In this document: in pieces, positions 1-5,801 of the stretch
Position numbering within the stretch: the first letter of the stretch is position 1
Layout: every line of letters starts with the position of its first letter
NCBI GenBank assembly: GCA_947457085.1
Contig: CANGUS010000128.1
Location: forward strand, 1-5,801
Reading direction: 5' to 3'
From: Bacteroidota bacterium
GTDB lineage: Bacteria > Bacteroidota > Bacteroidia > Chitinophagales > Chitinophagaceae
DNA: 5,801 nucleotides
Position numbers and translations under genes: made by a program
The notes under the pieces: generated by a model
The model's database searches: none
Seen by the model: only the letters and a program-made list of their open reading frames with translations
What the model was told of the DNA's origin: nothing

Positions 1-147
1 ATTGTGCTGAGCGAAGACCTCGGGCCGCTCAGCCCGGGAGCGCACAGCGCCACTCTGCCCCTAGCTGCACTCGCCAAAGGGGTTTACCTTCTCGGCTTAC
101 ACTCCGAAGATCAAAGCCCGAAGTTGCTGAAGCTGGTTAAAGAGTAA
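1..147 (+). CDS. C-terminal tail of a secreted protein with a type IX secretion (type A) sorting domain, partial
   Basis: Frame 1 is open from the window edge to TAA at 145-147 and gives 48 residues with no start, so the gene begins outside the window. The tail contains LGPLSPGAHSATLPLAAL, then AKGVYLLGLHSEDQ, and ends KLLKLVKE. This fits the final beta-sandwich repeat of T9SS type A sorting domains (TIGR04183-like): a G..L..G.H...L.L..L pattern, a central KGVYLL strand, and a basic ending with a K-L-V-K pattern. In that family the domain directs export across the outer membrane by the type IX system and is cleaved on exit, usually with anchoring at the surface. The mature protein's function cannot be seen from here. 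GC content is about 58% and codons such as CTC, CTG and GCC are common, unlike the AT-rich genes to the right. This looks like resident host sequence. The main uncertainty is the short length available. Confidence 0.72.
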   Translation: MVLSEDLGPLSPGAHSATLPLAALAKGVYLLGLHSEDQSPKLLKLVKE

Positions 148-171
148 AACGAAGTTTATCTTTTATTGAAA

Positions 172-190
172 TGTTAGAAGTCTTCTAACA
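172..190. repeat. Perfect inverted repeat in the convergent intergenic region; possible terminator or protein site
   Basis: TGTTAGAAG (172-180) and CTTCTAACA (182-190) are exact reverse complements around a single T. As RNA it could form an 8-bp stem with a 3-base loop on either strand. It lies between two genes that converge (the T9SS-tail gene ending at 147 and hsdR ending at 292), where a shared bidirectional terminator would be useful. Neither side has a clean T-run. The hsdR-direction transcript continues with TTTCAATAAAAG, so a classical intrinsic terminator is only weakly supported. The near-zero spacer would also suit an operator or a recombination site. Confidence 0.4.
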
Positions 191-291
191 GTGGAGATAA
201 TGTTCAGATTGCAAATACTAATACTATTTGGCTCGTAATTACAAATCCCAAACAGCAGGGCTAGATTATGCATTACAATTAAAGAATTGCC

Positions 292-3200
292 TTACTCTTT
301 ATTCTTCTTAAAGTTCTCTGCTTGTTCAAAAATCTCAACATACACTTCGTCTCTCTCAACTGGAGGATAACCAAACTCGTCAAGCAAAAGAATAAGTCCA
401 ACTTTTAGAGCTGATTTTATGTCGTCTCGTTTGTTCCAGTCAGGAAATTTGGCTTGACCGTCAACTAAGTCTTTAACTGCTTTTGCCAAGTCAATCATTT
501 TGTCTTCTGGATATTTGAAGTCATATTTTACACATAGCTCTTTCAAGATGTCGTAAAATGCTTTTTCTTCAAAGTCAATTCCTAAAGCGTCACCAGCTGA
601 AAATTCTTTGTGAACTTCTAAAATTAATTTTGTAATCTCTTCTGCAAAATCTTCTAAAACCTGACCTACTAACACATCCTCTTTTCTCTCATTATAGCGT
701 TCAACCAAGGCTTGCATTTTTTTGCTAAAGTCAATTCCTTTTACACGGTTTACTTTTTTGATTTCCACAATTACTTTAGCCAATAACTGTTGAAGCAATT
801 TGATTTTGGTATTCGGCAATTTGATTTTATCAATCTTCGCCAAATAATCTTCATCAAAAATGTCTTGCTCGGTTTCTGCTTCGTCACCGAGTTTGAAAAT
901 TTCTTCTACTCCTTCACTTTGCAAGGCTTCTTTTATCATTTCCCGAACTTTGGCGTTCATCTGTGCTGTGTCGGGCGCATTGCCTTTGGTAAGTTTGAAA
1001 ATTATGGAACGAATTGCCAAATAGAAGTGAGTATAATCTCTTTCTAATTGCGTTAATTGTTCGCTTCCTGCACAAATATCATAAGCGGCTTTTAGTCGCT
1101 TTACCAAGCCCATAAATCGGGTTTCAAATTCTTTGGATTGTTGCACATATTCGGCAGCTAAATTCAAAGTGTTTAATTGCTGAATGGTTGTGCCTTTGAA
1201 ATATTTTGAATTGTCAAACGTGTGAAACAGTTTAGCCAAAAGGTCTAAATGATTTCTTACGATAATGATGGATTCGGCAATGTCTTCAAAATTATCTTTG
1301 TCGCCTTCGCTGTATTGCTTCAACGCCAAATTCATTTGTGTTTTAATGCCGATATAATCTACAACAAGACCTTTGTTCTTGCCTTCAAACTTGCGATTTA
1401 CTCTTGATATGGTCTGAATTAAATTGTGACGTTGTATTGGTTTGTCAATGTAAATGCTATCCAAAAACGGCACATCAAAACCTGTGAGCCACATATCAAC
1501 CACAATCGCAATTTTGAAATTGGATTTTTCATTTTTAAATTGTCTATCAAGTTCTTTGCGTTGGTCTTTTGTTCCTAGCAAATCATACATTTCCTTCGGA
1601 TCATCTTGTCCTCTGGTGGCAATGAGTTTGATTCGTTCAATTGGTTTCAGTTCTCGTTTGTCTTTGTCGGTGAGTTCTGCACCTTCTTCGGCTGCTCGTA
1701 TTTCGCTCCATTCGGGTTTTAGTTCAATGATGTTTTTATACAACTCGTAAGCTATTTCACGAGTGCTGCACACAAACATTGCTTTGCCTTTTACGGTTGA
1801 ACCTTCTGAGACTCTGTTTTCATAATGGTGTACAAAATCTTCGGCAACTGCTTTTAAACGGTCAGGGTCTCCAATAATGGCATACATCTGTGCCATCTCT
1901 TTTTTGCTTTGCTCAATCTGATTTTCATTACTCCCAATTTCAGCACACTTGGCATAGTAATCTTCAATCTCTTTGAGTTTGGAGTTATTCAACAACACTT
2001 TTGCTGCTCTACCTTCATACACAATTCTAACAGTGATTTCATCTTTCACCGATTCAGTCATTGTGTATGCATCAACCACTTTTCCAAACACATCAAGCGT
2101 TGCATCTATTGGTGTTCCTGTAAAGCCAACAAATGTGGCATTTGGTAATGAATCGTGTAAGTATTTGGCGAAGCCGTATGTTTTCGTAACCCCTTTGTCT
2201 GTAACTTTTATTTTTTGGTCAAGGTTTACTTGACTTCTGTGTGCTTCGTCTGAAATGCAAATAACATTTTGTCTATCGGTAAGGAGCTGTGTGTCCTCTG
2301 TAAACTTGTGAATGGTGGTTAAGAAAACGCCTCCGCTTTGTCTTCCTTGAATCAATTCTCTGAGGTTGGCTCTGCTCTCTACACTTACCACTGTATTGTC
2401 TCCAATGAAATTTTTGGCATTGGTAAATTGTCCGGCCAGTTGGTCGTCCAAATCTGTGCGGTCAGTAATTAAAACAATGGTCGGACTTTCAAAATATTCG
2501 CTTTTCATCAACAATCTTGTGAGATAAAGCATAGTGAAACTCTTTCCGCAACCAGTGGCACCAAAGTACGTTCCGCCTTTCCCATTGCCTTCCGGCTTTT
2601 GGGCTAATTTGATATTGTCATACAAGGCTCTTGCAGCATAGTATTGCGGATAGCGACAAACTATTTTTTCGTTTTTCTTTGAGCTATCGGGTATGTAAAT
2701 GAAGTTGCGAATAATATCACGTAAACGGTTTTTATGAAACATTCCCTGAATGAGTGTAAACATACTGTCAATGCCGTCCACATCTTTTGCCAAACCTGCT
2801 ACTCTTCGCCAGCCATAAAAAAACTCATAAGGAGCAAAGAACGAACCAGATTTGTTGTTTACGCCATCGCTGATGACACAAAAGGCATTGTATTTAAACA
2901 GTTCGGGGATGTCTCTTTTGTATCTTTCTGTCAATTGTTTCCAAGCTTGATAAATAGTAGCTTCCTCACGAATGGCAGATTTGAATTCAAAAACTACTAA
3001 GGGCAAACCGTTGATATACACAATCCCGTCAGGTATGCGTTTTTCTGAACCAACAATTTCCAATTGATTGACAAATTTGTAAATGTTGTTGTCTTTAGCA
3101 TATTCAACTTCGGGTTCGGCAGCAATAGTCAAAACTTCATCTTCATTTGGTAATCTATGATTGTTTAGTCCTGAATAATCAATTAGCTGAACGTAAATAT

Positions 3201-3501
3201 CTTTTTGTTTGCGGTCTTCTCGTTTGAGAATGAAACCGTCTGAAAGCATTTTTAAAAATGTTTTGTTGCTTTCATAAAGGTCAGAAGCGGAAAGTGATTT
3301 AAGTTGAAGAATGATTGATTTTGTTTCGTTTACCGTAATGCCTTGCCCAGCGTATTGAGTTAACAAGAAGTTTTGTAAATCTTCTTCAATCAATACTTCT
3401 TCTGGCTTACGAGTTATCGTAATGCCCAAATGATGGGGAAAGCCTTCTTGCCCCAACAAATCAATAAATGCCTTCTCTAATTTCTCTTCGGTGAATTTCA
3501 T
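292..3501 (-). CDS. hsdR: Type I restriction endonuclease, R (restriction/translocase) subunit HsdR
   Basis: This is the motor and nuclease subunit of a type I restriction-modification complex. With HsdM and HsdS it binds unmodified target sites, pulls in DNA using ATP, and cuts at a distance. The 1069-residue length matches the family (EcoR124I HsdR is about 1040). The N-terminal HSDR_N nuclease domain shows the PD-(D/E)xK pattern: PD at 157-158, E172-F-K174, and a following helix with Q185, Q189 and Y194 in the place of the QxxxY motif. Superfamily 2 helicase motifs follow: Walker A GATGCGKS (314-321), DEAH (418-421), TGTP (461-464), a motif IV-like AMFVCSTR (574-581), TGFD (673-676) and QTISRVNR (696-703). 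The rest is the helical C-terminal region. All key residues are present, so it looks functional. The start is supported by the second copy of the same N-terminus upstream. The gene follows the ATPase gene after 18 bases (TACCTACAATGCTGTAAA), with no recognisable Shine-Dalgarno site, as is usual in Bacteroidota. It is probably co-transcribed with the ATPase gene. Confidence 0.96.
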   Translation of the reverse strand: MKFTEEKLEKAFIDLLGQEGFPHHLGITITRKPEEVLIEEDLQNFLLTQYAGQGITVNETKSIILQLKSLSASDLYESNKTFLKMLSDGFILKREDRKQKDIYVQLIDYSGLNNHRLPNEDEVLTIAAEPEVEYAKDNNIYKFVNQLEIVGSEKRIPDGIVYINGLPLVVFEFKSAIREEATIYQAWKQLTERYKRDIPELFKYNAFCVISDGVNNKSGSFFAPYEFFYGWRRVAGLAKDVDGIDSMFTLIQGMFHKNRLRDIIRNFIYIPDSSKKNEKIVCRYPQYYAARALYDNIKLAQKPEGNGKGGTYFGATGCGKSFTMLYLTRLLMKSEYFESPTIVLITDRTDLDDQLAGQFTNAKNFIGDNTVVSVESRANLRELIQGRQSGGVFLTTIHKFTEDTQLLTDRQNVICISDEAHRSQVNLDQKIKVTDKGVTKTYGFAKYLHDSLPNATFVGFTGTPIDATLDVFGKVVDAYTMTESVKDEITVRIVYEGRAAKVLLNNSKLKEIEDYYAKCAEIGSNENQIEQSKKEMAQMYAIIGDPDRLKAVAEDFVHHYENRVSEGSTVKGKAMFVCSTREIAYELYKNIIELKPEWSEIRAAEEGAELTDKDKRELKPIERIKLIATRGQDDPKEMYDLLGTKDQRKELDRQFKNEKSNFKIAIVVDMWLTGFDVPFLDSIYIDKPIQRHNLIQTISRVNRKFEGKNKGLVVDYIGIKTQMNLALKQYSEGDKDNFEDIAESIIIVRNHLDLLAKLFHTFDNSKYFKGTTIQQLNTLNLAAEYVQQSKEFETRFMGLVKRLKAAYDICAGSEQLTQLERDYTHFYLAIRSIIFKLTKGNAPDTAQMNAKVREMIKEALQSEGVEEIFKLGDEAETEQDIFDEDYLAKIDKIKLPNTKIKLLQQLLAKVIVEIKKVNRVKGIDFSKKMQALVERYNERKEDVLVGQVLEDFAEEITKLILEVHKEFSAGDALGIDFEEKAFYDILKELCVKYDFKYPEDKMIDLAKAVKDLVDGQAKFPDWNKRDDIKSALKVGLILLLDEFGYPPVERDEVYVEIFEQAENFKKNKE
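3381..3501 (-). repeat. Direct repeat copy 1: 5' end of intact hsdR
   Basis: These 121 bases are the first 40 codons of intact hsdR plus one base. They align without gaps to 5111-5231 with 16 mismatches (105/121, about 87%). The longest exact run is 32 bases (3428-3459 against 5158-5189). Twelve codons differ, six silently and six with amino acid changes, so the copies are diverged homologues and not a fresh duplication. Homology starts exactly at the ATG: the leader bases before it differ between the copies. Confidence 0.93.
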
Positions 3502-3519
3502 TTTACAGCATTGTAGGTA

Positions 3520-4968
3520 TTAATTTGCATTTTTCATTTTCAGCGTAATATCGCCAATGTTATACGTGTAGACCGCTGCGGGTAAAAATGAAAAGTGCAA
3601 GGACTCCAATTTCTTTATGCCTTGTTGGTCAATTGAGGTAACAAGTGCTTTATCAAAGCCATTAGTTTCGCAAAACCGAACTAAACTTTTTAATTCATGT
3701 GGCTTATCAAAATAACGATTGCTCCATTTTATCTCTACACCCCAAACTGGTTTGAATTTTTTATCATCTACCAAAACCAAATCCACTTCGCCTTCATTTC
3801 TTCCTTCTTTCCACCGTGCGTATGTTAAATCGAGATTTTCCCGATGCATCCATTGCGATAGCACTGCTGTTTCAACCATATTCCCCATTTCGCTGTCGGT
3901 TTCGGATATAGGTGAAAATAAAGCAGTTCTGAGTGATGGATTGGTTAAATACACTTTAAAACTTGTTACCCGTTTTAATCTTTTTGCGTTTACACCTACC
4001 TTGTTGAGCACTTTTATTAAGAAGGCTGACTCGAGGTATTCTAAGTACTTTTTCAAAGTATCTTTTTGTATGCCGCTTTCTTTCGATATAGATTCATAAG
4101 AAAACTCGTTGCCAGTATTGTATGCGATATAAGTGAAAAATCTGTTCAATTCCTGAACATCTTTTATGCCATACAAACTGGGCAAATCTCTCAGTAGCAC
4201 TTTATCTACAATGTCGTTTTTTACATAACGGCCCATATCGCTTTGAATTTTTTCTGATAGTACCACTTCGGGGTAGCCACCAAAATTCAAATAATTTACA
4301 AACTCTTTATTGAGTGCTTTTATATCGTGTGTCAGACAATAGGAAATAGATTGATTTCCATAATTTATGATGCCATCGTATATTAAATGATTCATTTGCT
4401 TTAAATGGATGTACTCCTGAAATGTAAGTGGTGGTAACATAAAATCAGTAAAACGACCTGCACCACTTTCAGTACTGTGCCATTTTAATGCCGCTGCTGC
4501 CGAGCCAGACACAATAAACTTGGTATCAGGATAAGTATCTACCAACACCTTAAGATGGCGTTCCCAATCTTTTAAATATTGTATTTCATCAAAAAACACA
4601 TAACAACCATTTAGCTTACTTAGATTAAGAGCAGTTTTGCATAACGTTAAAATGTCTTCTAAACCCAAATGCACGTATATGGGATTATCTATACCGATAA
4701 AAAATATTTGCTGTGGATTTACTTTTTCTTCCATTAATTGATGTATGCTATGAAACAGCATCACAGTTTTGCCCACACGCCTAGGGCCCATAAGCACCAA
4801 GGCTCTGCGAATATTCTTTTCTGTAACAAAAGGATAAAACAAATCAAAATAGAGGCGTTTTGACATAGCACTGTAAATCTCTGGTATTTGTTTGGATACC
4901 CACCACGGATTTTCGTACCGAAGACGCTCAACTATTTTCTCTGTTGGAATAAGATTTAAACTAGCCAT
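3520..4968 (-). CDS. AAA-family ATPase with DUF4143 C-terminal domain, inserted between hsdS and hsdR
   Basis: A 482-residue protein of the AAA_14 plus DUF4143 type, common in Bacteroidota but of unclear function. The ATPase part shows Walker A GPRRVGKT (61-68), Walker B CYVFFDEIQ (122-130, acids D127 and E128), a sensor-1-like FIVSGSAAAAL (151-161) and a GRFTDFMLPPLTFQEY segment (171-186) with a candidate arginine finger R172. GGYPEVVL (230-237) is a typical family landmark. The middle (about 285-320) looks like a winged helix. The C-terminal part carries E366, E394-V-D396 and E412-I-K414, an arrangement resembling a PD-(D/E)xK nuclease fold, as known for DUF4143 proteins; catalysis is not proven. 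No signal peptide or membrane segment is visible, so it is probably cytoplasmic. It lies 41 bases after the stop of the broken hsdR copy and 18 bases before intact hsdR, on the same strand. This placement suggests cargo or an accessory defence ATPase. It is not a known subunit of type I enzymes, so any role in restriction is inference. Confidence 0.9.
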   Translation of the reverse strand: MASLNLIPTEKIVERLRYENPWWVSKQIPEIYSAMSKRLYFDLFYPFVTEKNIRRALVLMGPRRVGKTVMLFHSIHQLMEEKVNPQQIFFIGIDNPIYVHLGLEDILTLCKTALNLSKLNGCYVFFDEIQYLKDWERHLKVLVDTYPDTKFIVSGSAAAALKWHSTESGAGRFTDFMLPPLTFQEYIHLKQMNHLIYDGIINYGNQSISYCLTHDIKALNKEFVNYLNFGGYPEVVLSEKIQSDMGRYVKNDIVDKVLLRDLPSLYGIKDVQELNRFFTYIAYNTGNEFSYESISKESGIQKDTLKKYLEYLESAFLIKVLNKVGVNAKRLKRVTSFKVYLTNPSLRTALFSPISETDSEMGNMVETAVLSQWMHRENLDLTYARWKEGRNEGEVDLVLVDDKKFKPVWGVEIKWSNRYFDKPHELKSLVRFCETNGFDKALVTSIDQQGIKKLESLHFSFLPAAVYTYNIGDITLKMKNAN

Positions 4969-5110
4969 AAAATCATTTATATCAGCTAAAATAGAAATAA
5001 TAAGTAGATTTAAATACTCTTATTTTTACAAATATGTAGTAATTTAGTGTTTTTAATTTTTTTAGAACCTCTATTATTACAAATCGAGGAAAAGTGAATT
5101 AGTAACTTAT
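4969..5110 (-). other. AT-rich junction segment upstream of the ATPase gene; no hsdR homology
   Basis: This stretch separates the end of the hsdR-like block (about 5110) from the ATPase start codon (4966-4968). It is very AT-rich, includes a run of seven T at 5057-5063, and does not match the corresponding part of intact hsdR. It should hold any promoter of the ATPase gene. No convincing Bacteroidota promoter (TTTG near -33 with TAnnTTTG near -7) could be placed. CCTC (5068-5071) and GAGG (5086-5089) form a 4-bp inverted repeat around ATTACAAATC. It is probably the outer edge of the incoming module or decayed hsdR sequence. Confidence 0.5.
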
Positions 5111-5231
5111 CTTCTTCAATTAATAATTCGTTTGGCTTACTAAATATAGTAATGCCTAAATGATGGGGAAAGCCTTCTTGCCCCAACAATTCGGCAAATG
5201 CCTTTTCTAATTTTTCTTCTGTGAATTTCAT
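5010..5231 (-). pseudogene. hsdR: Truncated hsdR remnant: N-terminal 41 codons followed by unrelated sequence
   Basis: The 73-codon reading frame starts with MKFTEEKLEKAF and matches intact HsdR at 35 of its first 41 residues (changes I13A, D14E, T30F, R31S, E34N, V36L). After IEED the match ends abruptly. The remaining 32 residues are rich in Lys, Asn, Ile and Ser, unlike HsdR, and end at TAA (5010-5012). All nuclease and helicase motifs are missing, so it cannot act as an HsdR. Its ATG lies 2 bases after the hsdS stop (TAAGAATG across the junction), the tight spacing expected of an original hsdS-hsdR pair. It is best read as the stub of the locus's earlier hsdR, cut by arrival of the ATPase-hsdR segment. 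A short peptide may still be translated by coupling to hsdS. A separate functional small protein is possible but unsupported. Confidence 0.88.
5111..5231 (-). repeat. Direct repeat copy 2: 5' end of the hsdR remnant
   Basis: Partner of the block at 3381-3501, in the same orientation and offset by exactly 1730 bases without gaps. At the far end only two further bases (5109-5110) match before the sequences part, which places the junction at about codon 41 of hsdR. The ATPase gene lies wholly between the two copies. Confidence 0.93.
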
Positions 5232-5233
5232 TC

Positions 5234-5801
5234 TTAATTTTCTATTGTCGCTAATTTGGAAAGAAGCAAATCTTTCAGTTCGGTTAGCTTTTGGTTTTGG
5301 ATGACAACATTTAAAATATAATCGTAAATAGGTTTAGTCTTTTCTCCAAATTCCTTGATACTATTTTTATCAGGCTCAATCAAAATTTGACTTTCAAAGT
5401 CTTTGGTTACCAATGCAGCGAATACAGCACCAACCGCTTCATTTTTAAGTTTGGTAATTGCTGAAAGTGTAATTTGGTGAGTGAAATATTGGTTCATTCC
5501 ATTTGTTCCTGTTATCGCATAACAACTTTGGTTCATTGTCATTTCGCATCCAGCAAGAGAGATTGCGCCTACCGTTCCTCGTGCAGTCACAAAAATTGTA
5601 TTCTTTGGATATAACTTTGTGCTGCTATTTTTTAAACCAAATTCAGTAACACTCTTTTCTGTTTTAATTGAATAATAACTATCTACAACATCGGCAGGTG
5701 TGAAAAAAGGAATGCCACCATTCCAATATTTTTCATTATTTGTATCAGGTGTTCCTCCTCCGCTAAGTTTAACGATTTCAGTAAATGGTTTCACTTCCCA
5801 A
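5234..5801 (-). CDS. hsdS: Type I restriction-modification specificity subunit HsdS, C-terminal half (partial at window edge)
   Basis: HsdS is the DNA-recognition subunit shared by the methylase and restriction complexes. This piece has about 188 residues and is open to the right edge. The apparent GTG start at 5792-5794 is internal: in-frame codons before it read Trp-Glu, giving WEVKPFTEIVKLSGGGTPDT, the usual opening of an HsdS target recognition domain. Further family landmarks are WNGGIPFFTPADV, SSTKLYPKNTIFVTARGTVG, MNQSCYAI and a TKDFESQILIEP segment that ends the domain. A helical C-terminal conserved region follows, with QNQKLTELKDLLLSKLATIE, which forms the coiled-coil spacer in the family. 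The visible part is therefore the second recognition domain plus the distal conserved helix. The first recognition domain, and probably hsdM, lie beyond the window. The target sequence cannot be deduced. The hsdR remnant begins 2 bases after its stop. Confidence 0.94.
   Translation of the reverse strand, partial: WEVKPFTEIVKLSGGGTPDTNNEKYWNGGIPFFTPADVVDSYYSIKTEKSVTEFGLKNSSTKLYPKNTIFVTARGTVGAISLAGCEMTMNQSCYAITGTNGMNQYFTHQITLSAITKLKNEAVGAVFAALVTKDFESQILIEPDKNSIKEFGEKTKPIYDYILNVVIQNQKLTELKDLLLSKLATIEN

Noticed and set aside
276..289. CAATT-AAAG-AATTG hairpin just after the hsdR stop as a terminator
   Set aside because: The stem has only 5 mostly A-T pairs and no T-run follows on the hsdR strand, so it is too weak to call.
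717..723. Run of seven A (sense strand) in hsdR as a phase-variation tract
   Set aside because: It encodes Lys-Lys in an AT-rich gene, is short for a slippery tract, and the frame is intact. Nothing else suggests switching.
790..3000. Several + strand open frames of 79-98 codons inside hsdR
   Set aside because: All are antisense to an intact hsdR with every motif present. They are low-complexity translations rich in Phe, Ser and Ile, typical of shadows.
3719..4099. 126-codon open frame on the + strand
   Set aside because: It lies wholly antisense to the well-supported ATPase gene, its translation has no recognisable domain, and it is explained as a shadow of that gene's codon pattern.
3502..5009. 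ATPase segment as an insertion sequence
   Set aside because: There is no transposase motif, no terminal inverted repeats and no short target duplication. The flanking repeat is a diverged piece of hsdR coding sequence, which points to recombination or a non-IS module.
4969..5040. Promoter for the ATPase gene (TATTTTAG or TACTTATT as a -7 box, TTTG upstream)
   Set aside because: Each candidate has mismatches to TAnnTTTG or the wrong spacing to TTTG. In such AT-rich DNA these matches are expected by chance.
5792..5794. GTG as the start of a short 186-residue specificity gene
   Set aside because: The frame stays open upstream to the window edge, with Trp-Glu codons that complete the usual WEVK opening of an HsdS recognition domain, so the GTG codes for an internal Val.

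Overview
The window suggests a Bacteroidota genome. The left edge encodes a C-terminal tail that reads as a type IX secretion sorting domain, a system restricted to that phylum. The remaining genes resemble Bacteroidota type I restriction-modification genes. The left 147 bases are GC-rich (85 of 147 by hand count, about 58%). The rest is visibly AT-rich (two sampled 60-base lines of hsdR give 35% and 45%) and prefers TTA/TTG and ATT codons. This contrast suggests a horizontally acquired defence locus beside a resident host gene.

Layout, left to right. Bases 1-147 (+) are the end of a secreted or surface protein gene. Bases 148-291 are a short convergent intergenic region with a perfect 9-bp-arm inverted repeat. 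Everything to the right is transcribed leftwards (- strand). In transcription order it holds the C-terminal half of hsdS (5801-5234, running off the window), a broken hsdR start (5231-5010), an AAA ATPase with a DUF4143-type C-terminus (4968-3520) and a full-length hsdR (3501-292). hsdM is not in the window and would be expected beyond the right edge.

How it works together. HsdS gives DNA sequence specificity, HsdR is the ATP-driven translocase and nuclease, and HsdM (outside) would supply methylation. The ATPase gene sits between hsdS and hsdR as apparent cargo. The most notable feature is that the first 41 codons of hsdR occur twice. One copy starts the intact gene. The other lies 1730 bp upstream, 2 bases after the hsdS stop, where an undisturbed operon would have its hsdR. 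The two copies match at 105 of 121 bases without gaps, and homology begins exactly at both start codons. The ATPase gene therefore lies between an hsdR remnant and a divergent complete hsdR. This looks like the scar of a module (ATPase plus substitute hsdR, or ATPase plus a replacement hsdR 5' end) entering a type I locus while keeping a working restriction gene. I see no transposase, integrase, RNA gene or CRISPR array here.
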